A stretch of DNA of 6,666 nucleotides from Gammaproteobacteria bacterium (lineage in GTDB: Bacteria; Pseudomonadota; Gammaproteobacteria; Thiohalobacterales; Thiohalobacteraceae). Location: positions 1 through 6,666 of the forward strand of contig JACRMO010000301.1 of NCBI GenBank assembly GCA_016214925.1, read 5' to 3'. Shown here piece after piece: positions 5,425 through 6,666 of this stretch. Position numbers and translations under genes: made by a program. How positions within the stretch are numbered: the stretch's first letter is position 1; each line of letters opens with the position of its first letter. A model generated the notes under the pieces. It searched no databases. It saw only the letters and a program-made list of their open reading frames with translations, and had not been told where the DNA came from.

Positions 5425-6666
5425 ATGCATAACAAGACCCTAGCTGAACTGGCCGACGGCCTGGAAGCCAAGACGTTCTCCAGCGAGGAGCTGACGCGCG
5501 GCTTCCTCGGCCGTATCGAGCAGCACGATGCCAAGCTAAACAGCTTCGTCACCGTGACCGCCGACGCGGCGCTCGCCCAGGCGCGTGCCGCCGATGCCCG
5601 TCTTGCCGCCGGCGAGAGCGGCCCGTTGCTGGGCATCCCTTACGCGCACAAGGACATCTTCTGCACCGACGGTGTCCGCACCAGTTGCCGCTCGAAGATG
5701 CTCGACAACTTCATCGCGCCCTACGACGCGGCCGTGACCTCCAGGCTGGCCGCCGCCGGCGCGGTCATGCTCGGCAAGACCAATATGGACGAATTCGCCA
5801 TGGGTTCGTCCAACGAGACCAGTTTCTATGGTCCGGTGAAGAATCCCTGGAATCTGGAGGTGGTGCCCGGCGGTTCCTCGGGCGGGTCCGCCGCCGCGGT
5901 GGCCGCGCGCCTAGCGCCGGCGGCGACCGGCACCGACACCGGCGGTTCCATCCGCCAGCCCGCCGCGCTGTGCAACCTCACCGGCATCAAGCCGACCTAC
6001 GGGCGCGTGTCGCGCTACGGCATGATCGCCTTCGCTTCCAGCCTGGATCAGGGCGGCCCGATGACGCGCACGGCCGAGGACGCGGCGATCATGCTGACCG
6101 CCATGGCCGGTTTCGATCCGCGCGACTCCACCAGTGTCGACCGTCCCGTCGAGGATTACCGCGCCGCGTTGGGCAACAGCCTCAAGGGACTCAAGGTCGG
6201 ACTGCCGAAAGAGTATTTCGGCGAAGGCCTCGATCCAGCCGTCGGCGCGGTGATTCAAACCGCCATCGACGAGTTGAAGAAACTCGGCGCCGACCCGGTG
6301 GAGATCACCCTGCCGAACACTGCGCTCGCCGTGCCGACCTATTACGTCGTCGCACCGGCCGAGTGCTCGTCGAACCTGTCGCGCTTCGACGGCGTGCGTT
6401 TCGGTTATCGCTGTGAGAACCCCAAAGACCTCGAAGACCTCTACAAGCGTTCGCGCGGCGAAGGCTTCGGTCCCGAGGTGAAGCGCCGCATCATGATCGG
6501 CACCTATGCGCTGTCGGCCGGTTACTACGATGCTTATTACTTGAAGGCGCAGCAGGTGCGCCATCTGATCGGCGATGATTTCAAACAGGCGTTCCAGAAG
6601 GTCGATGTGATCCTCGGTCCGACCTCGCCGACGGTGGCGTTCAAGCTCGGCGAGAAATTCAACGAT
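5425..6666 (+). CDS. gatA: GatA, Asp/Glu-tRNA amidotransferase subunit A (C-terminus beyond window)
   Basis: The frame is open from ATG 5425 to the window end, giving 414 of the roughly 480-490 residues usual for GatA. GatA is the amidase-signature subunit that releases ammonia from glutamine for GatB. The full catalytic set is visible: K76 (IPYAHKDIF), the cis-serine S151 (PGGSSGGSAAA) and the nucleophile S175 (GTDTGGSIRQPA). Spacings of 75 and 24 residues equal those of S. aureus GatA K79/S154/S178 as recalled. LTGIKPTYGRVSRYG and IAFASSLDQGGPMTR follow, as usual for the family. The N-terminus MHNKTLAELADGL is typical, and an in-frame stop at 5395-5397 rules out a much earlier start. AGGGGA at 5407-5412 lies 12 nt before the ATG, somewhat far, and just downstream of the repeat. 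gatB presumably follows to the right but is not visible. Confidence 0.97.
   Translation, partial: MHNKTLAELADGLEAKTFSSEELTRGFLGRIEQHDAKLNSFVTVTADAALAQARAADARLAAGESGPLLGIPYAHKDIFCTDGVRTSCRSKMLDNFIAPYDAAVTSRLAAAGAVMLGKTNMDEFAMGSSNETSFYGPVKNPWNLEVVPGGSSGGSAAAVAARLAPAATGTDTGGSIRQPAALCNLTGIKPTYGRVSRYGMIAFASSLDQGGPMTRTAEDAAIMLTAMAGFDPRDSTSVDRPVEDYRAALGNSLKGLKVGLPKEYFGEGLDPAVGAVIQTAIDELKKLGADPVEITLPNTALAVPTYYVVAPAECSSNLSRFDGVRFGYRCENPKDLEDLYKRSRGEGFGPEVKRRIMIGTYALSAGYYDAYYLKAQQVRHLIGDDFKQAFQKVDVILGPTSPTVAFKLGEKFND

Noticed and set aside
5685..6416. 243-codon plus-strand frame and the 217-codon minus-strand frame (5911-6564) over gatA
   Set aside because: Both overlap the amidase-signature coding frame, which carries the intact catalytic motifs; they are shadow frames.

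Overview
The window is GC-rich, densely coding proteobacterial chromosome holding two divergent operons. On the minus strand, reading from about 4855 down to 1, are the rod-shape (elongasome) genes mreB, mreC, mreD, mrdA (PBP2) and the 5' part of rodA. On the plus strand are gatC and most of gatA, two subunits of the tRNA-dependent amidotransferase GatCAB. A gatCAB operon facing away from mreBCD is familiar in Gammaproteobacteria such as Pseudomonas. The direct continuation mreD-mrdA-rodA is also seen in Betaproteobacteria and some environmental Gammaproteobacteria. Protein similarity recalled from E. coli (MreB, MreC, PBP2, RodA) favours a gammaproteobacterium, but the genus cannot be named from this sequence.

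Layout: rodA (1-329, minus, cut by the window edge); mrdA/PBP2 (329-2179, minus); mreD (2176-2667, minus); mreC (2664 to about 3683, minus, start codon uncertain); a 90-bp inverted-repeat element (3701-3790) in the mreB-mreC gap; mreB (3803-4855, minus); a 164-bp divergent control region (4856-5019) with two GC-rich hairpins and weak promoter candidates; gatC (5020-5307, plus); a second, unrelated hairpin repeat (5321-5400) in the gatC-gatA gap; gatA (5425-6666, plus, cut by the window edge).

How the genes work together: MreB filaments, MreC and MreD organise the PBP2 transpeptidase and the RodA glycosyltransferase for side-wall peptidoglycan synthesis. Here all five are collinear, and the last four are joined by 1-4 nt stop/start overlaps, which suggests translational coupling. 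GatC and GatA, with a GatB presumably encoded beyond the right edge, amidate mischarged Asp-tRNA(Asn) and/or Glu-tRNA(Gln).

The gene content is ordinary housekeeping and I see no new multi-gene system. The unusual points are in the gaps. First, mreC has no ATG, GTG or TTG at the position where its conserved N-terminus begins; the best-placed start is ATT, with a good ribosome binding site 9 nt upstream. Second, a perfect 26-bp inverted repeat, which looks like a short mobile or REP-like element, ends 3 nt from that ribosome binding site. Third, a different repeat family sits in the matching first gap of the gat operon.
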